Assembly (NCBI RefSeq): GCF_034314085.1 | Contig: NZ_JAVIWI010000001.1 | Span: 2,852,001-2,916,000, forward strand | DNA length: 64,000 bases | Source: Undibacterium sp. 5I1 | Lineage (GTDB): Bacteria > Pseudomonadota > Gammaproteobacteria > Burkholderiales > Burkholderiaceae_D | Direction: 5' to 3' | Part shown: positions 47,828 through 61,871 of the stretch, piece by piece | Numbering within the stretch: position 1 is the first letter of the stretch | Layout of the letters: each line of letters opens with the position of its first letter | Notes under the pieces: model-generated | What the model was told of the DNA's origin: nothing | What the model saw: only the letters and a program-made list of their open reading frames with translations | Databases searched by the model: none | Made by a program: the position numbers and the translations under genes

Positions 47828-49885
47828 ATGGATTTGCTCAATAAAATTTTATATAACAAAATAGCAGGTAGCAAAATTACTGCTAAAAATACTGGCATTA
47901 ATATTCCTGCAATTAACTTCAAAATTGGCGCTAAAAATTGCCTGAAAATCTGTCTGTCGTTGGCAACAATGGTAGCAGTTTTATCTCCGTACACCAACGC
48001 AGAAGCGGCAAAACCGAGTAAAACCTTTGTCAATGATGATGATCGTTTTATGGCGCTGCGTGACGCTGCAATGCATGACGATGCCGCCCAGGCAGATGAG
48101 TATGCGGCCGCACTGGCGCAATACACTATTCCGTCGTACGTTGATTACTATCGTCTAAAAACTCGCTTGCGCACGGCCTCTGCGGACGAGTTTAAAAATT
48201 TCTTATCTAAATATGAAGGTAGTGCAATTGCCGACCGTCTGCGCAACGATTGGCTGCTACTCCTCGGCCAACGTGGTGAATGGGATACGTTTGATGTGCA
48301 ATATCCGCAATTTGTCGTGGCTGATGATACTCAAGTTAAATGCTATGCCCTGCTCTCTAAAGCCACTAAACAGCAAAAAGTAGCGACCGAAGCACGTGCG
48401 CTGTTAACTGCGCCCCGCGACTACGGTGCCGGTTGCTACTCGCTAGTCACGTATTTATCGGCGAGTGGTCAATTCAGTGACAACGATCTTTGGGCCCAAA
48501 TGCGTATAGCGGCGGAAAATGGCGCGCAGCCTTTGGCGCAACGCTTGGCACGGCTATTAGAGATTGGCGACAAACGGATTACCCAAGTATTTGAGAAGCC
48601 AGCTTTGATGCTAAAAAAAGCCCCTGAATCTGACAAAGTAGCGCATGAGCTGTACATCCTCGCATTAGGCAGGCAAGCAAAAGCCGACCCTCAGGATGCG
48701 GCCGATACTTTATCCCGTTTTAGCGCTAAGTTTTCTGAAAGCGAACGCGCCCAGGCTTGGGCGCAAATTGCCTTGCAAGCTGCGTTGAAGCTACAGCCAG
48801 AAGCACTAGGCTATTGGCAACGGACTGAAGGCGCAACGCTATCGTTGGAAGGCTATCAATGGCGCGTCCGCACCGCACTCAGAGAAGGTGATTGGAAGCT
48901 AGTAAAAAGCGCGATTGCCGCCATGCCAGCGAGTCTAAAATCTGATCCAGCATGGGTATATTGGCTAGCACGCGCACTCATGACCGAGGGAAAGACTGAA
49001 GAGGCACAAGTAATGTTTGCCAGTATTGGTGATCAATTACAATTTTACGGCCAGTTAGCGCTGGAAGAACGTGGTCAAAAAATTGGCGTGCCACTGACAA
49101 TTAAACCAGTAACGGCAGAAGAACTCGCACCGATACAAGCGAACCCAGGCTTACAAAGAGCGCTGAAATTTTATGCCATGAATTTGCGTTTTGAAGGCAC
49201 CCGTGAATGGAATTGGGAGCTGCGCAAAATGAGCGAGCGCCAACACATTGCCGCAGCAGAATTTGCACGTCAAAACGAGTTGTTAGACCGCATGGTAAAT
49301 ACCTCTGACCGTACTAAAGGCGAGCTGGACTTTAGCCAGCGTTATCCGACACCGTTTAATGACAGTATGTATAAGACGACGCAAGCTTTGGGCTTGGACA
49401 TGGCATGGGTATATGGCTTAATACGACAAGAATCCCGTTTCGTAATGAAGGCAAAATCGAATGTAGGCGCATCAGGTTTAATGCAAATTATGCCGGCCAC
49501 TGCCCGCTATGTTGCCAAAAAAATTGGCCTTGGTAATTTCTTGCCTGAGCAAGTTAATGATGTCGATACCAACATCGCACTTGGCACCAATTATTTGAAT
49601 ATGGTCTTGACAGATTTAGGCGGCTCGCAAGCGCTGGCATCAGCTGCCTATAACGCGGGGCCAGGTCGTCCGCGTGCTTGGCGTGCCAGTTTGACGCGCC
49701 CTGTAGAAGGCGCTATTTTTGCAGAGACAATTCCGTTTTCAGAGACGCGTGGCTACGTGAAAAATGTCTTATCTAATGCTACTTACTATGCTGCGCTGTT
49801 CGAAAAAAAACCACAATCACTTAAAGCTCGCTTAGGCGTAGTCGTTCCAAAGGGTATGTCTGCGACTGACTCTGATTTACCTTGA
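47828..49885 (+). CDS. slt: Soluble lytic transglycosylase (Slt70-like)
   Basis: The protein has 685 residues. An N-terminal hydrophobic segment (LKICLSLATMVAVLSPYTNAEA, about residues 41-62) is a likely signal peptide after an unusually long Asn/Lys/Ile-rich start, so a later start is possible. A helical superhelix (U and L domains) follows. The C-terminal SLT domain has the catalytic Glu in LIRQESRFVMKAKS, then GASGLMQIMPATARYVAK, NIALGTNYLN and AAYNAGPGRPRAW. It cleaves peptidoglycan to 1,6-anhydro-MurNAc products, which AnmK (encoded in this window) then processes. Confidence 0.93.
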   Translation: MDLLNKILYNKIAGSKITAKNTGINIPAINFKIGAKNCLKICLSLATMVAVLSPYTNAEAAKPSKTFVNDDDRFMALRDAAMHDDAAQADEYAAALAQYTIPSYVDYYRLKTRLRTASADEFKNFLSKYEGSAIADRLRNDWLLLLGQRGEWDTFDVQYPQFVVADDTQVKCYALLSKATKQQKVATEARALLTAPRDYGAGCYSLVTYLSASGQFSDNDLWAQMRIAAENGAQPLAQRLARLLEIGDKRITQVFEKPALMLKKAPESDKVAHELYILALGRQAKADPQDAADTLSRFSAKFSESERAQAWAQIALQAALKLQPEALGYWQRTEGATLSLEGYQWRVRTALREGDWKLVKSAIAAMPASLKSDPAWVYWLARALMTEGKTEEAQVMFASIGDQLQFYGQLALEERGQKIGVPLTIKPVTAEELAPIQANPGLQRALKFYAMNLRFEGTREWNWELRKMSERQHIAAAEFARQNELLDRMVNTSDRTKGELDFSQRYPTPFNDSMYKTTQALGLDMAWVYGLIRQESRFVMKAKSNVGASGLMQIMPATARYVAKKIGLGNFLPEQVNDVDTNIALGTNYLNMVLTDLGGSQALASAAYNAGPGRPRAWRASLTRPVEGAIFAETIPFSETRGYVKNVLSNATYYAALFEKKPQSLKARLGVVVPKGMSATDSDLP

Positions 49886-49943
49886 TTTTTAAAAAAAATA
49901 TTCGATATTCAACCTGCTTTATACCTCACTCTTTGACCAAACT

Positions 49944-50669
49944 ATGCAAGATACTGAACTAGAGACAACACTCGCTGCCATCTTCTCTGGGGATAAAAAA
50001 ATACCCGTGCAACTAGTCATTGGTAATAAAAATTATTCGTCCTGGTCGATGCGTCCTTGGGTGGCGATGAAAGCATTTGGCATTCCGTTTGAAGAGATTC
50101 GTATTTTGCTGGATATGCCGGACACGACTGCGCAAATCTCAGAATACTCACTAGCAGGTCGTGTCCCTGTGTTATTGGCGAAAGATATTACGGTATGGGA
50201 CTCTCTGGCTATTTGTGAGTTTCTGGCCGAGCAGTTTCCACTTCTGAATTTGTGGCCTGAGGACGTCGCAGCACGAGCAATGGCACGCAGCGTTTGTGCA
50301 GAAATGCACTCTGGCTTTAGTGCTTTACGTAAAGAAATGCCGATGAATATTAAAGCGTTTGCGCCAGGCGCGGGACGCACTGCAGGGTCGCAGGCAGATA
50401 TTGGTCGCATCTCTGAAATTTGGGAAGACTGCCTCGCAAAATACGGCGCGCATGCGTATCTGTTTGGAGATTTTTCGATAGCAGATGCCTACTTTGCGCC
50501 GGTAGTGATGCGTTTTAAAACTTACGTAGTATCGCTGGCACCGGCTTTGCAAGCTTATGCAGAACGGATAGAAGCACATCCCGCAGTAGCACAATGGATG
50601 CAAGAAGCGCTGACGGAAGCAGAAGAAATTCGTTCTGATGAACCCAAGCCCAACAAGCCTGAAGAGTAA
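49944..50669 (+). CDS. Glutathione S-transferase family protein
   Basis: The protein has 241 residues. After a 26-residue extension, the thioredoxin-like domain begins VQLVIGNKNYSSWSMRPWVA, where SSWS would supply the catalytic Ser. YSLAGRVPVL precedes the cis-Pro, and VWDSLAICEFLAEQFP carries the gamma-glutamyl-binding Asp-Ser pair. The helical C-terminal domain ends at about residue 225, followed by an acidic tail. Substrate is unknown. It is unlinked to a visible operon. Confidence 0.92.
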   Translation: MQDTELETTLAAIFSGDKKIPVQLVIGNKNYSSWSMRPWVAMKAFGIPFEEIRILLDMPDTTAQISEYSLAGRVPVLLAKDITVWDSLAICEFLAEQFPLLNLWPEDVAARAMARSVCAEMHSGFSALRKEMPMNIKAFAPGAGRTAGSQADIGRISEIWEDCLAKYGAHAYLFGDFSIADAYFAPVVMRFKTYVVSLAPALQAYAERIEAHPAVAQWMQEALTEAEEIRSDEPKPNKPEE

Positions 50670-50776
50670 GCAAGTTTAAATAAATTTGCTGAAGCCAGCC
50701 GGATAAGTATCAATTATCAAGTACCGGTTAATTTTTCTTAAATTGATTCTGCACTCCTTAAATCTGCAATCATTGT

Positions 50777-52054
50777 ATGAAATCCTATATCGTCGGCGGC
50801 GCAGTTAGAGATCGCTTACTAGGCTTGCCAGTGCAAGATCGCGACTATGTTGTGGTAGGTGCTACGCCAGCCGATATGCTGGCGCAAGGCTACACGCCAG
50901 TTGGAAAAGATTTTCCTGTTTTTTTACACCCCAAAACCCACGACGAATACGCCCTCGCACGTACCGAGCGCAAGACTGCGCCTGGTTATAAAGGCTTTGT
51001 ATTCCACACCGATGCCAACGTGACGCTGGACGAGGATTTAATCCGGCGCGACCTGACCATTAATGCCATGGCTCAGGACGAAGCAGGCAATATTATTGAC
51101 CCCTTTAACGGACAAACCGATTTACAACAACGCATATTCCGGCATGTGTCCGCCGCATTTGCAGAGGACCCGGTACGCATCTTGCGCTTGGCGCGTTTTG
51201 CGGCGAGGTTCTCGGTTGATCCGAATGCCTTTAGCGTCGCGCCAGAGACCATGTTGTTGATGCAGCAGATGGTAGCTGCTGGCGAAGTGGATGCCTTAGT
51301 ACAGGAACGGGTATGGCAAGAACTATCACGTGGTTTGATGGAGGAGCGTCCCTCACGCATGTTTGAAGTGCTGCGCGAATGCGGCGCCTTGGCGCGGATT
51401 CTGCCTGAATTAAATGCTCTCTGGGGCGTGCCACAGCTACCCAAACATCATCCAGAAATTGATACCGGTGTGCATGTAATGACGGTAGTTGATTATGCTG
51501 CTAGCGAGTCGTACTCCTTACCGGTTCGCTTTGCCGCGCTGATGCATGATTTGGGTAAAGGCACCACGCTACCAGATCAGTGGCCACGTCATTATGGACA
51601 TGAACAACGCGGTGTTGATCTGGTAGAAGCCGTTTGTCAGAGATTGAAAATACCGACTGATTGTCGCGATCTGGCCATCATGGCAGCACGGGATCACGGT
51701 AATATTGGGCGTGCTTTTGAATTACGCCACGACGCTATCATCAGCTTATTAGAACGTAGCGACGCGTTCCGCAAGCCACAACGTTTTCTGGACTTATTAA
51801 GCGCGGCAAAATCTGACTGTTTTGGTCGGGCTGATTTGCCTGATATCCGCTTTCCGCAAGCAGAATATCTGGCACAGGCACTGGCGGCAGCACAGCAAGT
51901 GCAGTCCGGCGCGATTGCGCAACAAGTCACGGCAAAAAATCTGCCCGGACAATCTCAGCAAATTGCGCTGGCAATACGGCTAGCCAGGGTTGACGCTGTA
52001 CGTCAGTTTAAAGAGCAATTTCAGGCCAAAAATCCTAACGATATCGCTCACTAA
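50777..52054 (+). CDS. cca: CCA-adding enzyme (tRNA nucleotidyltransferase) with HD domain
   Basis: The protein has 425 residues. The nucleotidyltransferase core has YIVGGAVRDRLLG and VQDRDYVVVG with the catalytic DxD pair, DLTINAMAQDEAGNIIDPF, and DPVRILRLARFAARF for nucleotide selection. The HD domain, with VRFAALMHDLGKGTT, fits the multifunctional form that also has phosphohydrolase activity. It adds or repairs the 3' CCA end of tRNAs. Stand-alone gene on the plus strand. Confidence 0.96.
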   Translation: MKSYIVGGAVRDRLLGLPVQDRDYVVVGATPADMLAQGYTPVGKDFPVFLHPKTHDEYALARTERKTAPGYKGFVFHTDANVTLDEDLIRRDLTINAMAQDEAGNIIDPFNGQTDLQQRIFRHVSAAFAEDPVRILRLARFAARFSVDPNAFSVAPETMLLMQQMVAAGEVDALVQERVWQELSRGLMEERPSRMFEVLRECGALARILPELNALWGVPQLPKHHPEIDTGVHVMTVVDYAASESYSLPVRFAALMHDLGKGTTLPDQWPRHYGHEQRGVDLVEAVCQRLKIPTDCRDLAIMAARDHGNIGRAFELRHDAIISLLERSDAFRKPQRFLDLLSAAKSDCFGRADLPDIRFPQAEYLAQALAAAQQVQSGAIAQQVTAKNLPGQSQQIALAIRLARVDAVRQFKEQFQAKNPNDIAH

Positions 52055-52239
52055 TCCCTTTAATAACAATATATCATCTGCTAAGCATAACACCCATTGC
52101 GCGATAACAGGCTCTGGCTATGCTGCTTAGCACAGTATAAATACTCTACTGCCTGCGATTTTCTGGAATAAACTTTAATCCTCACCTACAATTAAGCAAT
52201 TATTGTGCGCCGCACAAATTTGTTTGTAGAAGGACAACC

Positions 52240-52923
52240 ATGAACGCCTCTGATATTTTCCCTGCAAACAAAGAAGGCAATCCTCCGTCGCCTAAACCAG
52301 TAGCTAAATCTAGCGTTTTTGTGAAAGAGTTATCCGAGAAAGACAGACGCCGCATATTGCGACACTTTCTTGCGTTAAAAGAGAGCGATCGCCTGCTGAG
52401 ATTTGGTACCTATTTGCCAGACGAAATGATTACAAAATATGTTCAGGGCATCGATTTTTCACGAGACAAGGTATTTGGCGTTGTCAGCGCACATTTTCGC
52501 TTAGTCGGCGTGGGTCATTTGGCTTTTGCACCCCGCGAGAAAGAGGACGAAGTAAGCAACAAAGATAAAGTCGCAGAATTTGGCGTCTCTGTATCTGAAA
52601 ATGCTCGCGGCAAAAGCGTTGGTGTCAAATTATTTGAACGTGGCGCGATTCATTGCCGCAATGCCGATGTCGACACCTTATACATGCATTGCCTGTCGTC
52701 CAACCAGACGATGATTCATATCGCAAAAAAAGCGGGTATGGAAATTCACAGAGAATACGGCGAAGCAGATGCCTATTTAAAACTACTGCCGGCGGATGCA
52801 TCCAGTATGTTTAAAGAAGCGCTACAAGAACAGGTAGCGTCATTAGATTACACACTCAAGGCCAATACGAGAGCGGCGGTGAAATGGTTGGGGAGTTTAC
52901 CGAGAAGGAAGAATGAGAGATAG
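52240..52923 (+). CDS. GNAT-family N-acetyltransferase
   Basis: The protein has 227 residues. The GNAT fold is recognised from LVGVGHLAFAPR (beta-4), VAEFGVSVSENARGKSVGVKLFERGAIHCRNADV, which includes an RGKSVG acetyl-CoA loop, and the following LYMHCLSSNQTMIHIAKKAG. The substrate is unknown. An AAGGACAACC ribosome site precedes the ATG. It converges on the rrn operon. Confidence 0.88.
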   Translation: MNASDIFPANKEGNPPSPKPVAKSSVFVKELSEKDRRRILRHFLALKESDRLLRFGTYLPDEMITKYVQGIDFSRDKVFGVVSAHFRLVGVGHLAFAPREKEDEVSNKDKVAEFGVSVSENARGKSVGVKLFERGAIHCRNADVDTLYMHCLSSNQTMIHIAKKAGMEIHREYGEADAYLKLLPADASSMFKEALQEQVASLDYTLKANTRAAVKWLGSLPRRKNER

Positions 52924-53040
52924 GTACAGCGGCAGCGTAGCCAGTGCGGTGTCATGTGATAAGGAAGGGGTATTGTTTGAATCGTCTAAAAAGACGAAGG
53001 CGAAAGCAAAGACAAAAAAAGGCAAAATTCTAAAAAGGCA

Positions 53041-53073
53041 AAAGCCCTTAACTCGGATGGAGTTAAGGGCTTT
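53041..53073 (-). terminator. Terminator of the rrn operon
   Basis: AAAGCCCTTAACTC and GAGTTAAGGGCTTT form a 14-bp stem with a 5-base loop. On the minus strand it is followed by a short T-run (TTTTGCC). It lies 12 bases beyond the 5S gene and also faces the convergent GNAT gene. Confidence 0.9.
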
Positions 53074-53084
53074 GCGGAATAAAA

Positions 53085-53199
53085 GCCTGACGATGACCTA
53101 CTTTCACACTGGTTGCAGCACTATCATTGGCGCGGAGTCGTTTCACGGTCCTGTTCGGGATGGGAAGGGGTGGTACCGACTTGCTATGGTCATCAGGCA
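53085..53199 (-). rRNA. rrf: 5S ribosomal RNA
   Basis: On the minus strand the sequence starts TGCCTGATGACCATAGCAAG, contains CCACCCCTTCCCATCCCGAA and GTGAAACGACTCCGCGCCAA, and ends GTAGGTCATCGTCAGGC. The ends pair to form the terminal helix. About 115 bases; ends are accurate to a few bases. Confidence 0.95.
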
Positions 53200-53433
53200 T
53201 AACTTGTTGATCTGTTAAGTCACGCTATTCTGTGAGGGTCAACAAATCCAATTGGGAAGAAGCGCAGTAGAGTGTACGGGTTGAATCGCACTAATCAATG
53301 TTTTTTTCACAGCACGCCAGACCATGGCATGCTGTGGTGGTTGTGACTGTTGTCGAACAACTTACTGACGTAAGGTTCAGGCAAACACTTCACAAATACT
53401 TGTAACAGATAACCTGCTAAGGTTATAGGGACA

Positions 53434-56302
<2,869 letters not shown>

Positions 56303-56715
56303 CTATAACGTTAGCTTCTAGTGTCTGTGTTCATTACTGAACCCAGGTTCATCACTAAAAACCGGTTATAGTTCTTATTACTTATGAGTATTTCTTTAGC
56401 GTTTGCCGTATCTCAAGGAATTTGATTTTTTCTAAAACTCTGCTTTGCAGCAGTGCTTTTCAAACTCTTTGTAATACTATGTTTGTTCGATACAATCACA
56501 ACCCTTCCATAATTTCCATTAACAACTGTCGTTGCTAACTTCTCTTTACAGAAATAATTTTGATTATTTCTACTTTACTTCTTCTCAATTGTTAAAGAAC
56601 GGTAATACTGTCTTGCTTAATCTCTGTTGAAAGATCAAACCTAAATCGCTTGCCGCTATCGCTGTTGAGCGCGCTGCTTGACTTAGGTTTGTACTTTGCT
56701 TCAATGTTTCAATCT
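56303..56715. other. 23S-side internal transcribed spacer
   Basis: This 413-base spacer separates 23S from tRNA-Ala. On the minus strand it contains GTTCTTTAACAATTGAG around 56585-56601, a boxA-like antitermination signal of the betaproteobacterial type. I see no other gene in it. Confidence 0.75.
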
Positions 56716-56791
56716 TGGTGGAGGTTAACGGGATCGAACCGTTCACCCCCTGCTTGCAAAGCAGGTGCTCTACCAGATGAGCTAAACCCCC
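56716..56791 (-). tRNA. tRNA-Ala (anticodon TGC)
   Basis: On the minus strand the sequence GGGGGTTTAGCTCATCTGGT starts a full cloverleaf, with anticodon loop CTTTGCAAG, T-arm GGTTCGATCCC and an encoded CCA end. 76 bases. Located in the rrn spacer. Confidence 0.97.
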
Positions 56792-56843
56792 GAAACTTGG
56801 ATGTCTTCCTGCACTCACTTGCCTGCAACCTGCTCCACCAGTT

Positions 56844-56920
56844 TGGTGGGTCTGGTTGGGCTCGAACCAACGACCCCCGCGTTATCAACACGGTGCTCTA
56901 ACCAACTGAGCTACAGACCC
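56844..56920 (-). tRNA. tRNA-Ile (anticodon GAT)
   Basis: On the minus strand the cloverleaf starts GGGTCTGTAGCTCAGTTGGT, has anticodon loop TTGATAA, a T-arm with GGTTCGAGCCC and an encoded CCA. 77 bases. The order 16S, Ile, Ala, 23S is the usual proteobacterial one. Confidence 0.97.
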
Positions 56921-57001
56921 AGGTGCTTGCTCGATTCTCACGTGAGTGAGTTATACAGCTTGTCGCCAGTTTCCTGGCAACTTACCTTGTTCTTTACAGT
57001 A

Positions 57002-57024
57002 ACAGTCAATAAGTGTGGACACTT
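57002..57024 (-). other. 3' arm of the 16S processing stem
   Basis: AACAGTCAATAAGTGTGGAC on the plus strand here is the complement of the 5' leader sequence near 58738-58762. In the transcript the two arms pair around the 16S precursor and form the RNase III site. Confidence 0.75.
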
Positions 57025-57041
57025 AACTTTCAGCACAACTC

Positions 57042-58573
<1,532 letters not shown>

Positions 58574-59132
58574 AATCTCTGTTTTTGTTCATTGCTGAAC
58601 TCTGTTCTTTCGAACAGTGTCGCTCACTCAAATAACTGACAGGCTATCTCTTGCGAGATATCCTATTTATTACTTTTGCGAACATTTGATATTTTTTAAG
58701 TATCATGATCTAATAAATTAAATCACGGTGCCTTCTATCAAGTGCCCACATTTATTGACTGTTAATTGTTAAAGATCTGTATTCTGTGTCGCTTTAAAAA
58801 GACTAGGATTCTTGCGAATCAACCACTCTTTTCTCTCTACTTTCTGACAAAGCGTTTTGTTTGTCAGCAGCAAAGAAGCGAGATTATGAACCACTTACCG
58901 CTTTCCGTCAATACCTATTTTGAAGCTTCCTTTTAAATCCCATCCGGTTTCTTCTACCTGATCTTGTTCAATTCTCTGCCTTCAAACTACCGTACTCACT
59001 TCTCGTGTTTCACTGTCTTTCTACCTCTATTTCCCCGCCTCTCGACGGGAGCCGAACTATAGCAAACTACACCTCCCTTTGGCAAGCGCTTTCCATTCAT
59101 ATTTTATAAATCGTTTGAATTAATAGAATAGC
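58574..59132 (-). other. rrn leader region
   Basis: This 560-base region between 16S and the enoyl-CoA hydratase gene holds the rrn leader. On the minus strand it includes GATCTTTAACAATTAACAGT (58759-58778), resembling the conserved boxA-containing leader, and the 5' arm of the 16S processing stem around 58738-58762. The promoter is listed separately. Confidence 0.7.
59056..59085 (-). promoter_or_regulatory. Candidate rrn P1 promoter
   Basis: On the minus strand, TTGCCA (59080-59085) and TATAGT (59056-59061) are separated by 18 bases, with TGC before the -10 (extended type). AT-rich DNA upstream (59095-59125) would act as an UP element, and a GC-rich discriminator CGGCTCCC follows. This is the expected arrangement for a strong rRNA promoter. 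Not experimentally supported. Confidence 0.7.
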
Positions 59133-59909
59133 TTACTGATTCTTAAAGTTGGCTGGACGCTTTTCTATAAAAGCTTTCATTCCTTCTTTCTGGTCCTCCG
59201 TACCGAAGCTACTATGAAACAAACGGCGCTCATATTGCACACCTTCTGCCAGCGTTGTTTCATAAGCGCGATTGACGGAATCCTTTACCATCATCACGAT
59301 CGGCAAAGACATTGAGGCGATCACAGTTGCCGCTGCTAATGCCTCCTCTAGCAATTTATCCAACGGCACAACTCGAGAGACCAAGCCCGCACGTTCCGCT
59401 TCAGCCGCATCCATCATCCGCGCAGTCAAGCACATGTCCATCGCTTTAGATTTGGAAATCGCCCGTGGCAGTCTCTGGGTTCCACCAGCTCCAGGCAAAG
59501 TCCCCAACTTAATTTCCGGCTGACCGAATTTGGCATTTTCTGCAGCGATAATAAAATCGCACATCATTGCTAACTCACAGCCACCGCCCAAGGCATAACC
59601 TGCTACGGCAGCAATCACCGGTTTGCGAATTTGACGTATTTGCTCCCAATTGCGCGTAATGTAATCGTTCTTATAAGCATCCATATAAGAGTAATTCGCC
59701 ATCGCACCGATATCAGCACCCGCAGCGAACGCTTTCTCACTACCAGTAATGACGATACAACCGATGGTCTCGTCTTTATCAAACGCTTTTAAAGCAAAGC
59801 CCAACTCATCCATTAATTGGTCATTTAAAGCATTCAGTGCCTTGGGCCGATTTAAAGTAATGACACCGACTTTATCCTTGGTCTCAACGATGATATTTTG
59901 GTATTCCAT
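59133..59909 (-). CDS. Enoyl-CoA hydratase
   Basis: The protein has 258 residues and belongs to the crotonase family. It begins [20 protein letters not shown], has the CoA-oxyanion [35 protein letters not shown] with the first catalytic-Glu neighbourhood, and [20 protein letters not shown] carrying the second Glu. Those residues match true short-chain enoyl-CoA hydratases. It hydrates trans-2-enoyl-CoA in fatty-acid degradation. No other beta-oxidation gene is adjacent. The rrn promoter lies 50 bp after its stop. Confidence 0.94.
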   Translation of the reverse strand: MEYQNIIVETKDKVGVITLNRPKALNALNDQLMDELGFALKAFDKDETIGCIVITGSEKAFAAGADIGAMANYSYMDAYKNDYITRNWEQIRQIRKPVIAAVAGYALGGGCELAMMCDFIIAAENAKFGQPEIKLGTLPGAGGTQRLPRAISKSKAMDMCLTARMMDAAEAERAGLVSRVVPLDKLLEEALAAATVIASMSLPIVMMVKDSVNRAYETTLAEGVQYERRLFHSSFGTEDQKEGMKAFIEKRPANFKNQ

Positions 59910-59935
59910 ATAATCTCCTGATTTATTTAAAAAAA

Positions 59936-61132
59936 TTAGTTCACTGACTTAGGCAATAGCAACCACAGCATACCGCGCTGCTTCATGCGACCGGCTAGCT
60001 CACCTGCCTCGTTACCAAAACCCCAAAAAAAATCTGCCCGCACAGCGCCACGAATCGCACCGCCAGTATCTTGTGCCATCACTAGCTTCTGAAGAATCTT
60101 GCTGCTATTCGGCTGAGTCGTGGATAAGAATACCGGTGCGCCAAGCGGTAAAAATTGCGCATCGACCGCAATAGATCGCCGCCCAATCAAAGGAACACCT
60201 AAAGCACCTTTAGGTCCGATACTAGGATCAGCAATTTTTTCCTCTTTGAAAAACACCACGCTCGGATTGGCGTTCAACAATTCATCTTGTCGAGCCGGAT
60301 TTTTTATTAACCATTCTTTAATCCCTTGGGCTGAAGCCTGCTCTAACTTTAGTTCACCCTTATCGACTAAATAACGCCCTATCGACTTATAAGGGTAGCC
60401 ATTCTGGTCGGCATAAGCGAGGCGAATAGTCTCGTTGTTATCCTCTAAAACTACTCTACCAGAACCTTGGATTTGCAAAAAGAAGGCGTCAATTGCATCG
60501 TCAACCCAAACCAATTCTTTGCCAGTCAACGCCGGTAGGCTGTCAGCACGGGACGCATAAGGCACCACTTTGCTCCCGACCAAGCGCCCACGCAGACGCA
60601 TATTTTTAAGCTCTGGGTATACGCTAGACAAATCTATCGTCAGCAAGTCCGGCGGAGTACGATATAACGGGGTTTGATAGACGCCGCCACGTTTTCGAGA
60701 ACCACGCAATAAAGGTTCGTAATACCCCGTCACTAGACCTTCATTCGTACCATCTGGATTAAACACTTGATGCGGCGTGAAAAATGCTTCGAAGAATACC
60801 CGTACAGCACCGTTATCTTTTCCATCAACATCTTTAGCGATCGTGCAAGGCTCTTTCCATTCCGGTTTATGGCGTAACGCTGAACATGAACTTAAAAAAG
60901 CTGGCCAGGCTTCGGCCAGATTGTCTTGCTGCCACCCCGGCACATCATTAAAACTGACTGGCTTAAATAAGTCGCTAGGCTTGGTCGCAATAGGCGGGAT
61001 AACAACGGTAGTAGCGCTACCGGGTGGTGTAGTCACCGCCGGTACAGGTACTTTTTTGATCGGTGTCGAGTTGCACGCTGCCAGCAGTACAGCGACAGCG
61101 GTCAGGGGTAGAATGGCGGAAAGTTTGAACAT
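59936..61132 (-). CDS. mltA: Membrane-bound lytic murein transglycosylase A
   Basis: The protein has 398 residues. A lipoprotein signal [20 protein letters not shown] ends in the lipobox LAAC with Cys20, so it is a lipoprotein, probably in the outer membrane. MltA features: [53 protein letters not shown] and the 3D-domain region [20 protein letters not shown] with the catalytic Asp. It cleaves glycan strands to 1,6-anhydro ends. The ATG has no ribosome site on its own strand. The gene is divergent from a 56-residue membrane protein gene 12 bp away. Confidence 0.95.
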   Translation of the reverse strand: MFKLSAILPLTAVAVLLAACNSTPIKKVPVPAVTTPPGSATTVVIPPIATKPSDLFKPVSFNDVPGWQQDNLAEAWPAFLSSCSALRHKPEWKEPCTIAKDVDGKDNGAVRVFFEAFFTPHQVFNPDGTNEGLVTGYYEPLLRGSRKRGGVYQTPLYRTPPDLLTIDLSSVYPELKNMRLRGRLVGSKVVPYASRADSLPALTGKELVWVDDAIDAFFLQIQGSGRVVLEDNNETIRLAYADQNGYPYKSIGRYLVDKGELKLEQASAQGIKEWLIKNPARQDELLNANPSVVFFKEEKIADPSIGPKGALGVPLIGRRSIAVDAQFLPLGAPVFLSTTQPNSSKILQKLVMAQDTGGAIRGAVRADFFWGFGNEAGELAGRMKQRGMLWLLLPKSVN

Positions 61133-61144
61133 GAGGAAAACAAA

Positions 61145-61315
61145 ATGTGGTTATTAGGATTAGAAGCTTGTCTGGCGATGTGTTTATTAATTTTTATTGT
61201 GTGGTGGACGATGTTCCAAGGGCAAAGACCTCGTGTACCGCCGACTAAGGTCGAACAAAAATCAGAGCTAGAACCAGAATCAATAACGGCATCAGAGCCA
61301 GAATCAAAAAAATAA
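61145..61315 (+). CDS. Small single-pass membrane protein (56 residues)
   Basis: The frame begins MWLLGLEACLAMCLLIFIVW, which makes one transmembrane helix (about 3-24), and continues with a charged tail rich in Glu, Pro and Ser ending EPESKK. A GAGGA ribosome site lies eight bases before the ATG, which is better than that of the adjacent mltA. It starts 12 bp from the divergent mltA and stops two bases before the end of the convergent apaG gene, filling the gap exactly. No family recognised. It is short, so coding status is not certain. Confidence 0.6.
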   Translation: MWLLGLEACLAMCLLIFIVWWTMFQGQRPRVPPTKVEQKSELEPESITASEPESKK

Positions 61316-61317
61316 AG

Positions 61318-61692
61318 TCAATGCAAGGTGCGTGGCAAAGATAAGACAAATTCAGGAATCGCTACCTCGAATTGATGCGCATCTTCTGCTACGCAAAAAT
61401 AACTCCCCTTCATACTCCCCTGCGGCGTCTTTAACTGACTGCCGCTACTGTATTCAAAACTTTGTCCCGGCTGCAAAAATGGTTGATGGCCAACAACGCC
61501 TAGCCCTTTCACCTCTTCAATATAATCATTGGCATCGGTAATAATCCAATGGCGCGCGATCACTTGCGCTGCCACGGTACCAATATTTTTGATCGTCAGC
61601 TTATAAGCAAAGACAAAACTGTTGTGATCGGGATTCGATTGCTCAGCAACATATTCTGTGACGACGGAAACACTCATTTCGTAAGCGGACAT
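61318..61692 (-). CDS. apaG: ApaG domain protein
   Basis: The protein has 124 residues, the usual length for ApaG, a beta-sandwich protein linked to cobalt/magnesium homeostasis. It has the characteristic DHNSFVFAYKLTIKNIGTVA, ARHWIITDANDYIEEVKGLG and VVGHQPFLQPGQSFEYSSGS segments and PQGSMKGSYF. Its molecular role is not settled. It is divergent from rpe across about 180 bp. Confidence 0.95.
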   Translation of the reverse strand: MSAYEMSVSVVTEYVAEQSNPDHNSFVFAYKLTIKNIGTVAAQVIARHWIITDANDYIEEVKGLGVVGHQPFLQPGQSFEYSSGSQLKTPQGSMKGSYFCVAEDAHQFEVAIPEFVLSLPRTLH

Positions 61693-61871
61693 AGTTTTCT
61701 TTAAATAATTTTCGATTGGTTGATTTTCAGGCGATCAGCTTACACGTTCTCATCAGTTTTCATCCGGCTGGTCTAATAAACCTGACGCAAGTTCGCATCT
61801 TACAAAATCGCGAGAGCCATCAGAGTAAAATAGCGCATCCCAACTGCATGCTTATTGATGACACTCACGCC

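Noticed and set aside
52913..53218. Open frame of 101 codons after the GNAT gene
   Set aside because: It overlaps the rrn terminator and the whole 5S gene on the opposite strand. Its Lys-rich start and rRNA-derived end are not protein-like.
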